DNA from: Microcaldota archaeon
GTDB taxonomy: Archaea; Micrarchaeota; Micrarchaeia; Micrarchaeales; CABMGC01
Direction of reading: 5' to 3'
Assembly: GCA_028866995.1 (NCBI GenBank)
Contig: JAGWHD010000002.1
Span: forward strand, 55,920-119,919
Length of the DNA: 64,000 bases
Shown here: piece after piece, positions 36,248-44,781 of the stretch
How positions within the stretch are numbered: position 1 is the stretch's first letter
Layout of the letters: each line of letters opens with the position of its first letter
The notes under the pieces: model-generated
Seen by the model: only the letters and a program-made list of their open reading frames with translations
The model's database searches: none
Told to the model about the DNA's origin: nothing
Position numbers and translations under genes: made by a program

Positions 36248-36889
36248 TCAGGAGCTCTGGTTGAATGCCTGCACCAGCTCGCCGTTTGACTGCGTCAGTA
36301 TCGCATATACAGAGTAGTTGGCAATCGGCGCGGTGTAGTGGACGACCCAGACGTTGTTGAAAGTTCCTGTGCCAAGAGTGGTCGTGTTTCGGTACGTTGC
36401 ATTGACCGCGACGTTGCCGTATCCGTATCTCTGTATGAACTGGCTGACCTGCGATATGTTCAGCGTGTACGACCTTGCTATCGCGACAGGATAGGATGCG
36501 ATTATGTAGCTGCTGCCCTGGGTGAAGCCGTAGACGAGGCACTGGTTGCCATAGGTGCTGTAAGCGGTGTATATGTTGTCGACCCTTGGGACGAAATGGT
36601 ACTGCGGATAGTCGAAAGAGTAGACGATGTATGAAGGGCAGGGGCTCGTCTGGTTGGTGACAACGGATGCTATTATGTGCCAGCTCCCCTGGAACTGCGA
36701 CTGCGATACGTTGGTTATGTTTATATCGGCTCCAGGATACGTGTTCTGCAGGTCGCTGAGGACCAATGACGTCGCCTGGGGCTTGCTGACAGGCTGAGCG
36801 AAAGGATTCTTGAGGAAGATGAAGTACGCTGCGACCAGGATTATGAGTATGACTGCTGCAGCGACAGCCGATTTTCCGAGTAGGTCCAT
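36248..36889 (-). CDS. membrane-anchored secreted protein, unknown function
   Basis: 213 aa from the ATG at 36889; a TTTATTC element 22-30 nt upstream supports this start over in-frame TTG or ATG codons at 36910 and 36904. One N-terminal hydrophobic helix (AAAVILIILVAAYFIFL) anchors an extracytoplasmic domain with many Tyr, Asn and Thr residues, at least five N-x-S/T sites and two cysteines. No family recognised. Its composition matches the envelope proteins of this window. Confidence 0.65.
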   Translation of the reverse strand: MDLLGKSAVAAAVILIILVAAYFIFLKNPFAQPVSKPQATSLVLSDLQNTYPGADINITNVSQSQFQGSWHIIASVVTNQTSPCPSYIVYSFDYPQYHFVPRVDNIYTAYSTYGNQCLVYGFTQGSSYIIASYPVAIARSYTLNISQVSQFIQRYGYGNVAVNATYRNTTTLGTGTFNNVWVVHYTAPIANYSVYAILTQSNGELVQAFNQSS

Positions 36890-36930
36890 GCTATTGATAT
36901 GCATAATCAAGAATAAAAAGGCTTATCCCG

Positions 36931-38082
36931 CTATCTCTCGATGGTCTTCGCCTTCGAGAGCGCGTTATCCACTATCTTCTCGAGCCCTATCTCCTCCTTG
37001 AGCCTCTTCATCAGCTCCGCGTTCATCTGCGTAGGAGGGTTCCTCGCGTTTATGGAGCAGACGTCCATGTACTCCTTTATCGACTCGTCGTATGTCCCTA
37101 TGCGCTTTGCGATTGCTATTATCTCCTCCTTGTCCATGCCTATGAGAGGCCTGAGCACGGGCATGTTTATGCCCAGCTCCGCTGCGAGCAGGTTGTGCGG
37201 CGTCTGCGATGCGACCTGCCCAAGGCTCTCCCCTGTGAATATCACCTTCGCGCCCTCGTTCTCGGCTATCCTCTCCGCGATCCTCAGCATGAACGCCTTC
37301 AGGAGTATCAGCTCGTACCTGCCTGTCTTCGCGGCCTTTATCTGGAACATGCCAGCGGGTACGAAGTACGCCCTGTAATGCGGATGGTATTCTGAAAGTA
37401 TGTCGATTATCCTTGGTATCTTGGACGAGAGCGCCTCGCTGCTCTTCGCGAACGGATGTATGTGCACGTATATCGGCACTATGCCCCTCTTCATCGCGTA
37501 CCATGCGGCTACAGGCGAGTCGATGCCCCCGGAGAGCAGGACCACACCTCTTCCGGATGTGCCTACAGGCAGTCCCCGCAGCGCATCGCTCCTCTCCATG
37601 GAGACGTATGCGTGATCCTTGGTTACACCTATGCCCATCTCGGTGTCATAATCCTTCGGACTTGCCTTGATCTTCAGCTTCTCAGCCCTCTTCAGCACCG
37701 CCTTGACTATGTCGTCAGACATGAACCTGTGCAGCTTGTAGGACCTGTGAGCCTCTACCCTGAGCGAGCCTATCTCTTTCCTGTTCTCCTTCATGAGCCG
37801 TTCTGCAAGCGAGGATATCGACGCTATCGTGGGCCTCGTGCTGTACGAGACCTTGTAGTTGCTTATCCCGAAAACCCTTGACAGCCCCTCCTTTATCAAT
37901 GGTATGTCCTTCTCCTTCTTCGGGACTATCAGTATCCTGTCGTAGCTGCGCTCTATCGACGGAGAGAGCGGCCTCAGCCTCTCGTTTATGTTCCTTAGCA
38001 ATGCCTTGACGTAGTCGTTCCTGTTCCTTCCCCTTAGCCAGAGCTCGCCGAAATGCACTACTATGAACTTCTCGCGCCTCAT
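36931..38082 (-). CDS. thiI: tRNA 4-thiouridine synthase ThiI, without rhodanese domain
   Basis: Adds sulphur to U8 of tRNA and, in many organisms, supplies sulphur for thiamine. The N-terminal ferredoxin-like and THUMP domains (FIVVHFGELWLRGRNRNDYV onward) are followed by the PP-loop LLSGGIDSPVAAWYAMKRG and DVCSINARNPP near the C-terminus. The rhodanese domain of E. coli ThiI is absent, as usual in archaea. I choose the ATG at 38082, 383 aa; the frame is open further upstream but overlaps the divergent gene. TTTAAATA sits 32 nt upstream. Confidence 0.92.
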   Translation of the reverse strand: MRREKFIVVHFGELWLRGRNRNDYVKALLRNINERLRPLSPSIERSYDRILIVPKKEKDIPLIKEGLSRVFGISNYKVSYSTRPTIASISSLAERLMKENRKEIGSLRVEAHRSYKLHRFMSDDIVKAVLKRAEKLKIKASPKDYDTEMGIGVTKDHAYVSMERSDALRGLPVGTSGRGVVLLSGGIDSPVAAWYAMKRGIVPIYVHIHPFAKSSEALSSKIPRIIDILSEYHPHYRAYFVPAGMFQIKAAKTGRYELILLKAFMLRIAERIAENEGAKVIFTGESLGQVASQTPHNLLAAELGINMPVLRPLIGMDKEEIIAIAKRIGTYDESIKEYMDVCSINARNPPTQMNAELMKRLKEEIGLEKIVDNALSKAKTIER

Positions 38083-38113
38083 GGTGATTCGATTACAGAA
38101 TGCTCCAGATAGC

Positions 38114-38121
38114 TTTAAATA
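38114..38121 (-). promoter_or_regulatory. TATA-like element of thiI
   Basis: TTTAAATA is 32-39 nt upstream of the thiI ATG at 38082. Its palindromic form could also serve a plus-strand gene, though the ATG at 38129 lies too near. Confidence 0.45.
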
Positions 38122-38128
38122 TGAGGCC

Positions 38129-38485
38129 ATGAGAGGTGTCTTTGGTTTCGTGATAGATGCATCTGTGCAGCCACGCTACAAGGGCGATGGAAAGGCGCTT
38201 CTAAATGAGGGCATGCGAGCGCTGCGCAGCGGCAACCTTAGGATAGCTTCGCTTTGCATGGGGGACGCAAGCGTCGCCTACAGGGAAAGGGCCCGCCTGC
38301 TGAGAATCTCTGGCGATGGGTCCGAGGAGCATGCGCTCCTGAAGAAGGCAGATATCGCTGAACGCGCCTCGTTGGGGCTCATGCGTCTCAGGAACATCAG
38401 GGAACGCAGATATGATGGCGTCGGAATCGGGACCGCTGAAGACCTGAGGCTTGCCATTAGGCTTGAGAATGCTGTAACCAAATGA
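38129..38485 (+). CDS. hypothetical helical protein
   Basis: 118 aa from the ATG at 38129; the frame is open to 38063 but that region overlaps thiI, and a GTG at 38150 would fit the TATA spacing better. Arg/Ala/Leu-rich and predicted helical: ALRSGNLRIASLCMGDASVA, DIAERASLGLMRLRNIRERR. No family recognised. Another orphan follows 19 nt downstream on the same strand; they may form an operon. Function unknown. Confidence 0.45.
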   Translation: MRGVFGFVIDASVQPRYKGDGKALLNEGMRALRSGNLRIASLCMGDASVAYRERARLLRISGDGSEEHALLKKADIAERASLGLMRLRNIRERRYDGVGIGTAEDLRLAIRLENAVTK

Positions 38486-38504
38486 TCTGTTTGGATGTGT
38501 TGAT

Positions 38505-38984
38505 ATGTTGCTGAAAGCAGAGGTCCAGCCGCAGAGCTCGACGGTATTGAGAAGCGCTTTCATAAAGGCCGCAAGGCATCACAGCGGCGGAGTGTGGTAC
38601 AGGGCAGCGAAGAAGGTAGTGCCGCACAGGGACTGGGAGATGGTCCATTCAATGCTTGTAAACGCAGTCAGGGGATACCAGGATGCTGCAGACCGCTTCG
38701 GCGAAAGGGCGAGGAGGAACCCGGCAGGCCTGAAGTGCCTGACAGGAAGAGGGGTCGACAGGGACACGCCGGACCAGTTCATAAGGCAACTGAGGGACAT
38801 GCGCGCTGAGAGCCTGAGTAGGAAGATGGCGCGGGACCTTTCAAGGACTGCGAAGGGCCTGGAGTTGATGATGGATCATAAGGCAGGAAACGGCTTAGTG
38901 ACAGACGGAGGGCTGGTTGCAATAAGGGACGCTATAAGCTTCATCGAGAAGAATGGCGGATTGCCCAACGCGGCCAGAGACTGA
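38505..38984 (+). CDS. hypothetical helical protein
   Basis: 159 aa, basic and mainly helical: FIKAARHHSGGVWYRAAKKV, GYQDAADRFGERARRNPAG and SRKMARDLSRTAKGLELMM. No motif or family recognised. Probably co-transcribed with the preceding orphan. Converges on the L24e gene with 3 nt between stops. Confidence 0.5.
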   Translation: MLLKAEVQPQSSTVLRSAFIKAARHHSGGVWYRAAKKVVPHRDWEMVHSMLVNAVRGYQDAADRFGERARRNPAGLKCLTGRGVDRDTPDQFIRQLRDMRAESLSRKMARDLSRTAKGLELMMDHKAGNGLVTDGGLVAIRDAISFIEKNGGLPNAARD

Positions 38985-38987
38985 TGC

Positions 38988-39158
38988 CTACCTTGCAGAG
39001 GCCCTTTCCTCTATCTCCTTCCTGTTTGGCTTCCTGACCATGACTATGTTGAACTTGTAGCAGCGCTGCGAGCAATAGTACCTTACGGTGCCGTTCTTCC
39101 TGACGAACATCATTCCTGTTCCCTTTTCTATCTCGGCTGTGCAGTATGAGCATTTCAT
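38988..39158 (-). CDS. rpl24e: ribosomal protein L24e
   Basis: A 56 aa large-subunit protein with one zinc ribbon: CSYC at residues 3-6 and CSQRC at 29-33, around MMFVRKNGTVRYY. The C-terminus KPNRKEIEERASAR is basic. ATG at 39158, TAG at 38988-38990. Third gene of the conserved archaeal cluster L7Ae-S28e-L24e, only 4 nt after S28e. The next usual genes of that cluster, ndk and infB, are absent here. Confidence 0.93.
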   Translation of the reverse strand: MKCSYCTAEIEKGTGMMFVRKNGTVRYYCSQRCYKFNIVMVRKPNRKEIEERASAR

Positions 39159-39162
39159 CCTA

Positions 39163-39450
39163 TTACCTTGCCCTTATCGGCTTGTCCTCCCTCGTGGTGT
39201 CAGGCAGCCTGATTATGTCTCCAACGTATATCCTTCCGGCGACGTTCCTTCTTATTACCCTTCCCTTGTCCTTGCCCTCGAGGACCTTGCACATCGCCTG
39301 CTTTATCTCGCCGTATATGCCTGTCCTGTTCTGGTTGACCTCGACGACCTCGGCCAGGTACCCCTCGTACCTCCTCTCCTGGCCCTCGTGCTGGGCCTGC
39401 TTGGCCGCAGGCTGCTCGGTCTTTGCTTCCTTGTTCTCTTCAGCTGCCAT
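39163..39450 (-). CDS. rps28e: ribosomal protein S28e with N-terminal extension
   Basis: 95 aa. The OB-fold core YLAEVVEVNQNRTGIYGEIK, then GRVIRRNVAGRIYVGDIIRL with the C-terminal DTTREDKP, matches S28e. About 28 extra residues at the N-terminus are Glu/Lys/Gln-rich (ENKEAKTEQPAAKQAQHEGQ) and are not part of the usual 70 aa protein. Between L7Ae and L24e in the standard order. Confidence 0.92.
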   Translation of the reverse strand: MAAEENKEAKTEQPAAKQAQHEGQERRYEGYLAEVVEVNQNRTGIYGEIKQAMCKVLEGKDKGRVIRRNVAGRIYVGDIIRLPDTTREDKPIRAR

Positions 39451-39472
39451 TCCAGATCACAGAATGAATAGT

Positions 39473-39988
39473 CTACTGCTGAGGGGCCTCTTCCTTCTTC
39501 TCCTCGGCCTTCTCCTCCTTCTTCTCCTGCTTCGGCTTCTTCTCCTTAGGCGCCTTAGGTGACTCCTTCTTGTGCTCAGGCTCCGCCTTAGGCTGCGCCT
39601 CAGGCTGCTTTGAAGATGACGATGCGGACTTGCCGGTTATCTTTGATATGACGTCCTTCATTGCAGCTTCTCCCGCTCCCGCCTTCTCTATTGCGACGCT
39701 TGCGCAAGGGACGTTTATCCCCACTGCGTTGCCCACGTCCTGCCTTGTAGGAACATAAACGAATGGAATCTTCTTCTGCTCGCATAGCGTGGGAAGGTGC
39801 ATCACTACCTCTTCAGGCTCGACGTCCTCTGCTATGACCACGAGAGCCGCCATGCCCCTTTCGATGCTCTTCGTCACCTCGTTGACGCCCTTCTTGACGA
39901 CTCCGTTCTGCTTAGCCATCCTGACGGCATCGAGGGCCTTCGCTGACACATCCTTAGGTACTTCGAACTTTACATACGATTTTGCCAT
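39473..39988 (-). CDS. rpl7ae: ribosomal protein L7Ae with long charged C-terminal tail
   Basis: Kink-turn RNA-binding protein of the ribosome, box C/D and H/ACA RNPs and archaeal RNase P. The core (about 1-120) has VAKQNGVVKKGVNEVTKSIERG-like sequence with RGMAALVVIAEDVEPEEVV and the conserved VPTRQDVGNAVGI. After residue 125 comes a tail of about 45 residues of Lys, Glu, Pro and Gln (KKESPKAPKEKKPKQEKKEE), not found in most homologues. Start at the ATG at 39988 (MAKSYVKF), typical of the family; an ATG at 39997 is in frame. Confidence 0.94.
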   Translation of the reverse strand: MAKSYVKFEVPKDVSAKALDAVRMAKQNGVVKKGVNEVTKSIERGMAALVVIAEDVEPEEVVMHLPTLCEQKKIPFVYVPTRQDVGNAVGINVPCASVAIEKAGAGEAAMKDVISKITGKSASSSSKQPEAQPKAEPEHKKESPKAPKEKKPKQEKKEEKAEEKKEEAPQQ

Positions 39989-40104
39989 ATACCTCATCTC
40001 ATCGGTTTACAAGTAGGAACGCCTGAAACTGATTGTGCTAAAATTATCAGATTAATGTCCGTCTATAGATATATAAATATGACGGTAGAGTCGCGCCCTG
40101 TTGC

Positions 40105-40614
40105 TCATTTGTAGTGCACTGTTATCGTCAGCGGGCCGTAGAAATAGGCGGATGGGGCCTGGAGCTCCACCTGGATCGCCATCTGCGAGTCGGGGGGCAT
40201 GTAGAGCGGCAGTACGGGCTCTGTCGAGACGACCTTGAAGCCGGTGGTGTAGTTGGATATGCTTGTTATGGTCATGCTGCAGCCGCTGCTCGATGGCTGC
40301 AACTCTATGTAGAACTTGCCTGACCCGTTCACCCTGCCAATCTGCGAGTCGTCAACGAATGTATATGATGTGTAGTCGCACTGCCTGCCGTTCTTGAACA
40401 GTCGCCCGTCGTATACGTACTGAACGTTGAGCGTGTAGAAGCTGACGTTCGCAGCGGTTCGGTTCTGCTGCTGCCCGTTCGGTGACGGGGGGCTGGGCAG
40501 CTGCGCCGGGGTCGATCTCTTCTGCGTGTGCAGCAGCACGCTTGACGCGAAATAGACTATGCCTATGATGATTGCTACCACTGCTATGTATAGGACCATC
40601 GAGCCTGTTTCCAT
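40105..40614 (-). CDS. membrane-anchored secreted protein, unknown function
   Basis: 169 aa: one N-terminal helix (VLYIAVVAIIIGIVYFASSV), a Pro/Gln/Ser/Asn linker, then a beta-rich extracytoplasmic domain of about 110 residues with two cysteines (RQCDYTSYTF and SSSGCSMTITS), likely disulphide bonded. An Ig-like fold is plausible from the alternating strands. No family recognised. It lies between a LamG gene and the L7Ae operon. Two N-x-S/T sites are present. Confidence 0.65.
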   Translation of the reverse strand: METGSMVLYIAVVAIIIGIVYFASSVLLHTQKRSTPAQLPSPPSPNGQQQNRTAANVSFYTLNVQYVYDGRLFKNGRQCDYTSYTFVDDSQIGRVNGSGKFYIELQPSSSGCSMTITSISNYTTGFKVVSTEPVLPLYMPPDSQMAIQVELQAPSAYFYGPLTITVHYK

Positions 40615-40712
40615 CGCATCATTCTGTGCCCTCTAGAATATAACGCTTAAGGTGGCCTTTTATAAACCATGGCGCGCTTTCGGTGGTATTTTGGCCGTAT
40701 TTGCGCCCTCAT

Positions 40713-41624
40713 TCACTGGTTGGGCTGGTTGTAGCTGCTGTACCACGTGGTGGACCAGGATACGTTGACAGCGTTGCCGTTATTGTTATTGCCGGAGTAG
40801 TCGTTGGCATCGCCGTTGAGCGGCCACCAGCCTACCAGATGCTGGAGCTGTATGGGCGCGCCTCCGATGCCCTCCTCGTAGAGCTGGTATATCTGCCCTT
40901 GGGTCAACGACGAGTTGTACATCTGGACGTTGGCTGCGAGTATATTTGAGTATCCTTGGCCGGCACCGGGCCCTTCTCCTGCACCTACGACCAAATTCCC
41001 TGTCTTCTGGCTTGCGGGGCCGTTGCCTGAATTGAATGTTGCACTGTACTGCGTGCTGTTGTAATAGTAGTAAGCAGCAGAATTCGCATAGTCATATGTG
41101 AAACATACGAACTCCCAGACGTTGGCGACATTTGTCTTTCCCGATCCTCCGCTGGCTATGTTGGATCCGCCAGCTGTCCATAAGGTGAACGCGTGGTTCG
41201 CGTTTTCCTGGTCTATTGTGTACTCCCAGCCATTGCCTCCGGACGGAGGGGATTCGCCTTTGAGTATGGGGCCATAGTAGTCGCTGGTGTTGATTATTCG
41301 ATACCATATGCAGAGGGTCATGTTGCCCGTAGCTCCAGCCTCAGGGCTGAGAAGGTAGGAGTTGCCCATGTTTGCATACGCGTTCTTCCCGTTGAAGTGC
41401 GCGACGAACTTGGGTAGTCCCTTATTGCATGTGCCGACGAGATAGGTGTTTACAAGGTTCTTCTGCACGTAGCACGATCCCGTCAGCTGCTTTGGGGCAT
41501 ACTGGCTTGCGTTGAATACCCCAAGAGAGAACAGGCCGCCTATCGCGAGGGCGATGGCGAGGATAGCCCATCCGTATGTCATCAGGTATTCCATTGCTGA
41601 CTGCGATTTGATTCCCATCGGCAT
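40713..41624 (-). CDS. pilin-like surface protein with LamG ectodomain (LamG copy D)
   Basis: 303 aa, the longest of five. Signal GIKSQSAMEYLMTYGW, helix AILAIALAIGGLFSLGVFNA, a Cys pair spaced further apart than in the other copies (GSCYVQKNLVNTYLVGTCNK), and LamG with HFNGKNAYANMGNSYLLSPE, NMTLCIWYRI and HLVGWWPLNGDANDYSGNNN. The helix and Cys region differ from copies A, B, C and E, so it is the most divergent. Tandem with copy E 36 nt upstream on the same strand. Confidence 0.83.
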   Translation of the reverse strand: MPMGIKSQSAMEYLMTYGWAILAIALAIGGLFSLGVFNASQYAPKQLTGSCYVQKNLVNTYLVGTCNKGLPKFVAHFNGKNAYANMGNSYLLSPEAGATGNMTLCIWYRIINTSDYYGPILKGESPPSGGNGWEYTIDQENANHAFTLWTAGGSNIASGGSGKTNVANVWEFVCFTYDYANSAAYYYYNSTQYSATFNSGNGPASQKTGNLVVGAGEGPGAGQGYSNILAANVQMYNSSLTQGQIYQLYEEGIGGAPIQLQHLVGWWPLNGDANDYSGNNNNGNAVNVSWSTTWYSSYNQPNQ

Positions 41625-41660
41625 ACCGTTATGATATCCAGACCTATCAATAAATACTTA

Positions 41661-42518
41661 TCACGATGTTGGGGCGGCGTATCCTGGCTGCCAGTTTGCA
41701 TTCCATGTTACGTTGACTGCGTTTCCTTGGTTGTTGTTGCCTGAATAGTCGTTGGCGTTGCCGTTGAGGGGCCACCAGCCTACGAGGTGCTGCGCATCTA
41801 CAGGCACGCCACCTATGCCTTCCAAATAGAGGGCTTCGACTGTGGCGTTATCCAATGATGCGTTGTATATCTGCACATTGGAGAGATAGCCTGTCCAGGC
41901 ATTGCTTCCTACGTTGAGCGCTGGCATGGCGATCGTCGCTTGAGACGAGGAATATGCATTGGTTCCGCTTTGCGTGGATGTGCCCGCATTCTTGGAGTTT
42001 ATGTAGTAAGTAACCGCAGGCGTGGTCGTAGTGGTGTTAATTATGGTGCACACGAGGCTCCATGTGTTCTTCGGGATGTTTGAGCTCGACCAGAAGTTCA
42101 CATCGCCAGGCACGTACAGGTCAGTTACTATCTGGCCCGAACTGAGCACCTGTATGCGGGGATTATTGTTCTGGCCCATGAATGCGTTGTAGCCGTGTGG
42201 AAAGCTCCCGTATGCCCAGAGGCAGACGCTATAGACCCCATTGCTCTTTTTGAAAACTGAGGATGCGGTCTGTATGTAGCTGGTTGATCCGCCGAATTGG
42301 CCGACATATTTAGGCACCATGCCTGTGCATTGGCCTGCAAGAGACACCTGCGCAGCTGTCCTGACCACCTCGCATGCGCCTGGATTCGCAGTTGGCTTCA
42401 GGTTTGAAGCATTGAATATTCCCAAAGAATAGAGCGATACCATGACGATGGCGATTGCCAATATGGCCCATCCGTATGTCATCAGGTATTCCATTGCAGA
42501 CTGCAGCTTTCTTTCCAT
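41661..42518 (-). CDS. pilin-like surface protein with LamG ectodomain (LamG copy E)
   Basis: 285 aa. Signal ERKLQSAMEYLMTYGW, a helix nearly identical to copies A-C, the ACEVVRTAAQVSLAGQC Cys pair, and LamG with QFGGSTSYIQTASSVF, NTWSLVCTIINTTTTT and HLVGWWPLNGNANDYSGNNN. About five N-x-S/T sites. Tandem with copy D downstream; upstream lies the EF-2 gene's end 35 nt away. Cell-surface adhesion or filament subunit inferred. Confidence 0.83.
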   Translation of the reverse strand: MERKLQSAMEYLMTYGWAILAIAIVMVSLYSLGIFNASNLKPTANPGACEVVRTAAQVSLAGQCTGMVPKYVGQFGGSTSYIQTASSVFKKSNGVYSVCLWAYGSFPHGYNAFMGQNNNPRIQVLSSGQIVTDLYVPGDVNFWSSSNIPKNTWSLVCTIINTTTTTPAVTYYINSKNAGTSTQSGTNAYSSSQATIAMPALNVGSNAWTGYLSNVQIYNASLDNATVEALYLEGIGGVPVDAQHLVGWWPLNGNANDYSGNNNQGNAVNVTWNANWQPGYAAPTS

Positions 42519-42553
42519 CGATTCAGAAATAGTCCTGAAGGCTTAAATTGCCT

Positions 42554-44779
42554 TCAGTCCATGAACTGCTCAGGCTTAGGCGGCTCAGGAGGCTGTCCCT
42601 TCCTCTTCCTTATCTCCATGACGATGCTGTTCTGCAGGTCCTTAGGCAGCTTCTCGTAGCCGAAGTACTCGGGGTACCATATCGCCTTCCCTTGCGTTAT
42701 CCCTCGCATCTCGTTGGAGAATCCCTTTATTACCTCTGCGACAGGCATCTTCGCGACGAGCGTCGCCTGCTCGTTCTCCTGCTGTATGTCGAGTATCTGC
42801 CCTCTCCTGCTCTGCAGGAAGGTGATCATGTCAGAGAGATAGTCCTGCGGTATGTTCACCGTCAGCTTCTGCTTCGGCTCCTGGAGTATCACGCCTGCGG
42901 TAAGCATTCCCGCGTATATCGGCCTTCGCATCGCTGGTATTATCTGCGCTGGGCCCCTGTGGACAGGGTCCTCGTGGATCGTCGCGTCGGTTATAGAGAC
43001 CTTTATGCCCGTGCACTTCTCCCTCGCTAGAGGCCCGTCGCGCATCGCCTCCTCGAAGCCCTCTATCAGCAGCTCCATCACCTCGTTGAGGTACTGCACC
43101 CCCTTCGTGGCGTCTATCAGCAGGCTCCTGTTGCATATGTCCACTATGCCCTTCGCCTCGTCCCTCTGCAGCCCAGCCTTTATGAACTCCTCTATGTGGG
43201 CCTTGCCCTTCGGCTTCCCGTCCTTGTAAACGCCGCTCTCTAGCAGGTCCAGCACACCCTGCTCCACAGGCTCCACATTGACATAGAATCTTGAATGCTT
43301 GTTAGGGGCCTTTCCTTCGACGTCCTTCACCCCCCTCTCTATCGTCTCCCTGTATACCACTATCGGCTCGCTTGTCGTTATCGGCACCTTGAACTCGTCC
43401 CTCACCTTTGTCTCTATGACCTCAAGGTGGAGCTCCCCCATGCCAGATACGAGATGCTCCCCAGTCTCCTGGTTCAGCTCGACGACTATGGTCTGGTCCC
43501 CTTTCGACAGCTCCCTGAGAGCCTCTATGAGCTTAGTCATGTCCCTGGTGTCCTTCGCCTCTATCGCCTTAGTGACTACAGGCTGCGAGTAGTGCCTTAT
43601 CTGCTCGAACGGCTCTATCTCCTCCTCGCTTACCGTATCTCCTATCGCTACGTTGTCGAGCCCCACTATGCCCGCGATGTTCCCTGCGCTGACCTCCTCT
43701 ATGATCACCCTGTCTGGGCCCATGTAAAGGCTCACCTGCTGTATCTTCTGCGGCTTTGCCCCTCCTGATATGTGCACCTCGGTGCCCTTCTTTATCGTAC
43801 CTGCGAAGACTCTGCCTATCGCGATCTCGCCGCTGTGCTGGTCGTACGATACGCCGAATATTATGACGATAGGCTTGGCCTTCTGGTCTACGTTTACCAT
43901 GGACTTGTATGCCTCGGTGTTCTGGTCTCCGTGCCACAGGTGCGGTATCCTGTAGGCCTGCGCGACCTTCGGGCTTGGAAGGTGCTCTATCACCATAGCG
44001 AGAGTCGCCTCGTCTATGGGCGCAGCCTCTTGCAGCTTCTTCTCGGCTGCAGCCCTGACATCAGAGTCCTGCGCGTTCGCAGCCTCTGCGGTGAGCGCGA
44101 AGATCTCCTTGAACGTGACCTTGTACTTCTTCATTATGTGCGTCGATATCGCCCATTTCTTGTAGGCGCTGCCGAAGCAGACGCTACCGTCCTCGACGCT
44201 GAGGGTCCATTTCTTCGCGTACTCCTCTGGGGCGAACCTGACAATCAGCTGGTTTATGTCGTTGACTAGCTTGAGCAGCCTCTCGAAGGTCTGTTCCGGC
44301 GTGAGCTTCAGCTCGGTGAGCAGCCTGTCGCTCTTGTTCACGAAGAGCACAGGCTTTGCCTTCTCCTTGAGCGCCTGCCTGAGAACTGTCTCCGTCTGCG
44401 GCATGATCCCTTCCACTGGATCCACTACCAGCACTACTCCGTCGACGGCCCTCATCGATCTCGTGACGTGGCCTCCGAAATCCACGTGCCCGGGGGTGTC
44501 TATCAGGTTGATTATGTGGTCGTGCTCCTTGTAGTTGAAAGCCAGGGATATGTTGGCCGATTTGATCGTCATCCTCCTGTCCTTCTCTATCTGCTCGTAG
44601 TTGGTGTATAGCGCCTCTCCTGCAACAGTCTTGGAGATTATGCCAGCCCTTGCGAGCAGCGAGTCTGTGAGCGTGGTCTTGCCGTGGTGGACGTGCGCTA
44701 TGATGGCGACGTTCCTCACGTGCTCAAGGTCGCTCATTATCTTTGCCACTTCCTCTGCTACGAACTCCTTCCTTACCAT
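42554..44779 (-). CDS. translation elongation factor 2
   Basis: Ribosomal translocase, 741 aa. GTPase motifs: G1 AHVHHGKTT, G3 DTPGHVDFGG, G4 NKSD. G1 has His where nearly all EF-2 and EF-G have Asp (AHVDHGKT); the codon is CAC. The diphthamide loop DATIHEDPVHRGPAQIIPA keeps the modified His position, consistent with a Dph6 gene at 22.4 kb. DPVEGIMPQTETV and the C-terminal domains are standard. Last gene of the L30e-S12-S7-EF-2 operon, 2 nt after S7. Confidence 0.97.
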   Translation of the reverse strand: MVRKEFVAEEVAKIMSDLEHVRNVAIIAHVHHGKTTLTDSLLARAGIISKTVAGEALYTNYEQIEKDRRMTIKSANISLAFNYKEHDHIINLIDTPGHVDFGGHVTRSMRAVDGVVLVVDPVEGIMPQTETVLRQALKEKAKPVLFVNKSDRLLTELKLTPEQTFERLLKLVNDINQLIVRFAPEEYAKKWTLSVEDGSVCFGSAYKKWAISTHIMKKYKVTFKEIFALTAEAANAQDSDVRAAAEKKLQEAAPIDEATLAMVIEHLPSPKVAQAYRIPHLWHGDQNTEAYKSMVNVDQKAKPIVIIFGVSYDQHSGEIAIGRVFAGTIKKGTEVHISGGAKPQKIQQVSLYMGPDRVIIEEVSAGNIAGIVGLDNVAIGDTVSEEEIEPFEQIRHYSQPVVTKAIEAKDTRDMTKLIEALRELSKGDQTIVVELNQETGEHLVSGMGELHLEVIETKVRDEFKVPITTSEPIVVYRETIERGVKDVEGKAPNKHSRFYVNVEPVEQGVLDLLESGVYKDGKPKGKAHIEEFIKAGLQRDEAKGIVDICNRSLLIDATKGVQYLNEVMELLIEGFEEAMRDGPLAREKCTGIKVSITDATIHEDPVHRGPAQIIPAMRRPIYAGMLTAGVILQEPKQKLTVNIPQDYLSDMITFLQSRRGQILDIQQENEQATLVAKMPVAEVIKGFSNEMRGITQGKAIWYPEYFGYEKLPKDLQNSIVMEIRKRKGQPPEPPKPEQFMD

Positions 44780-44781
44780 TA

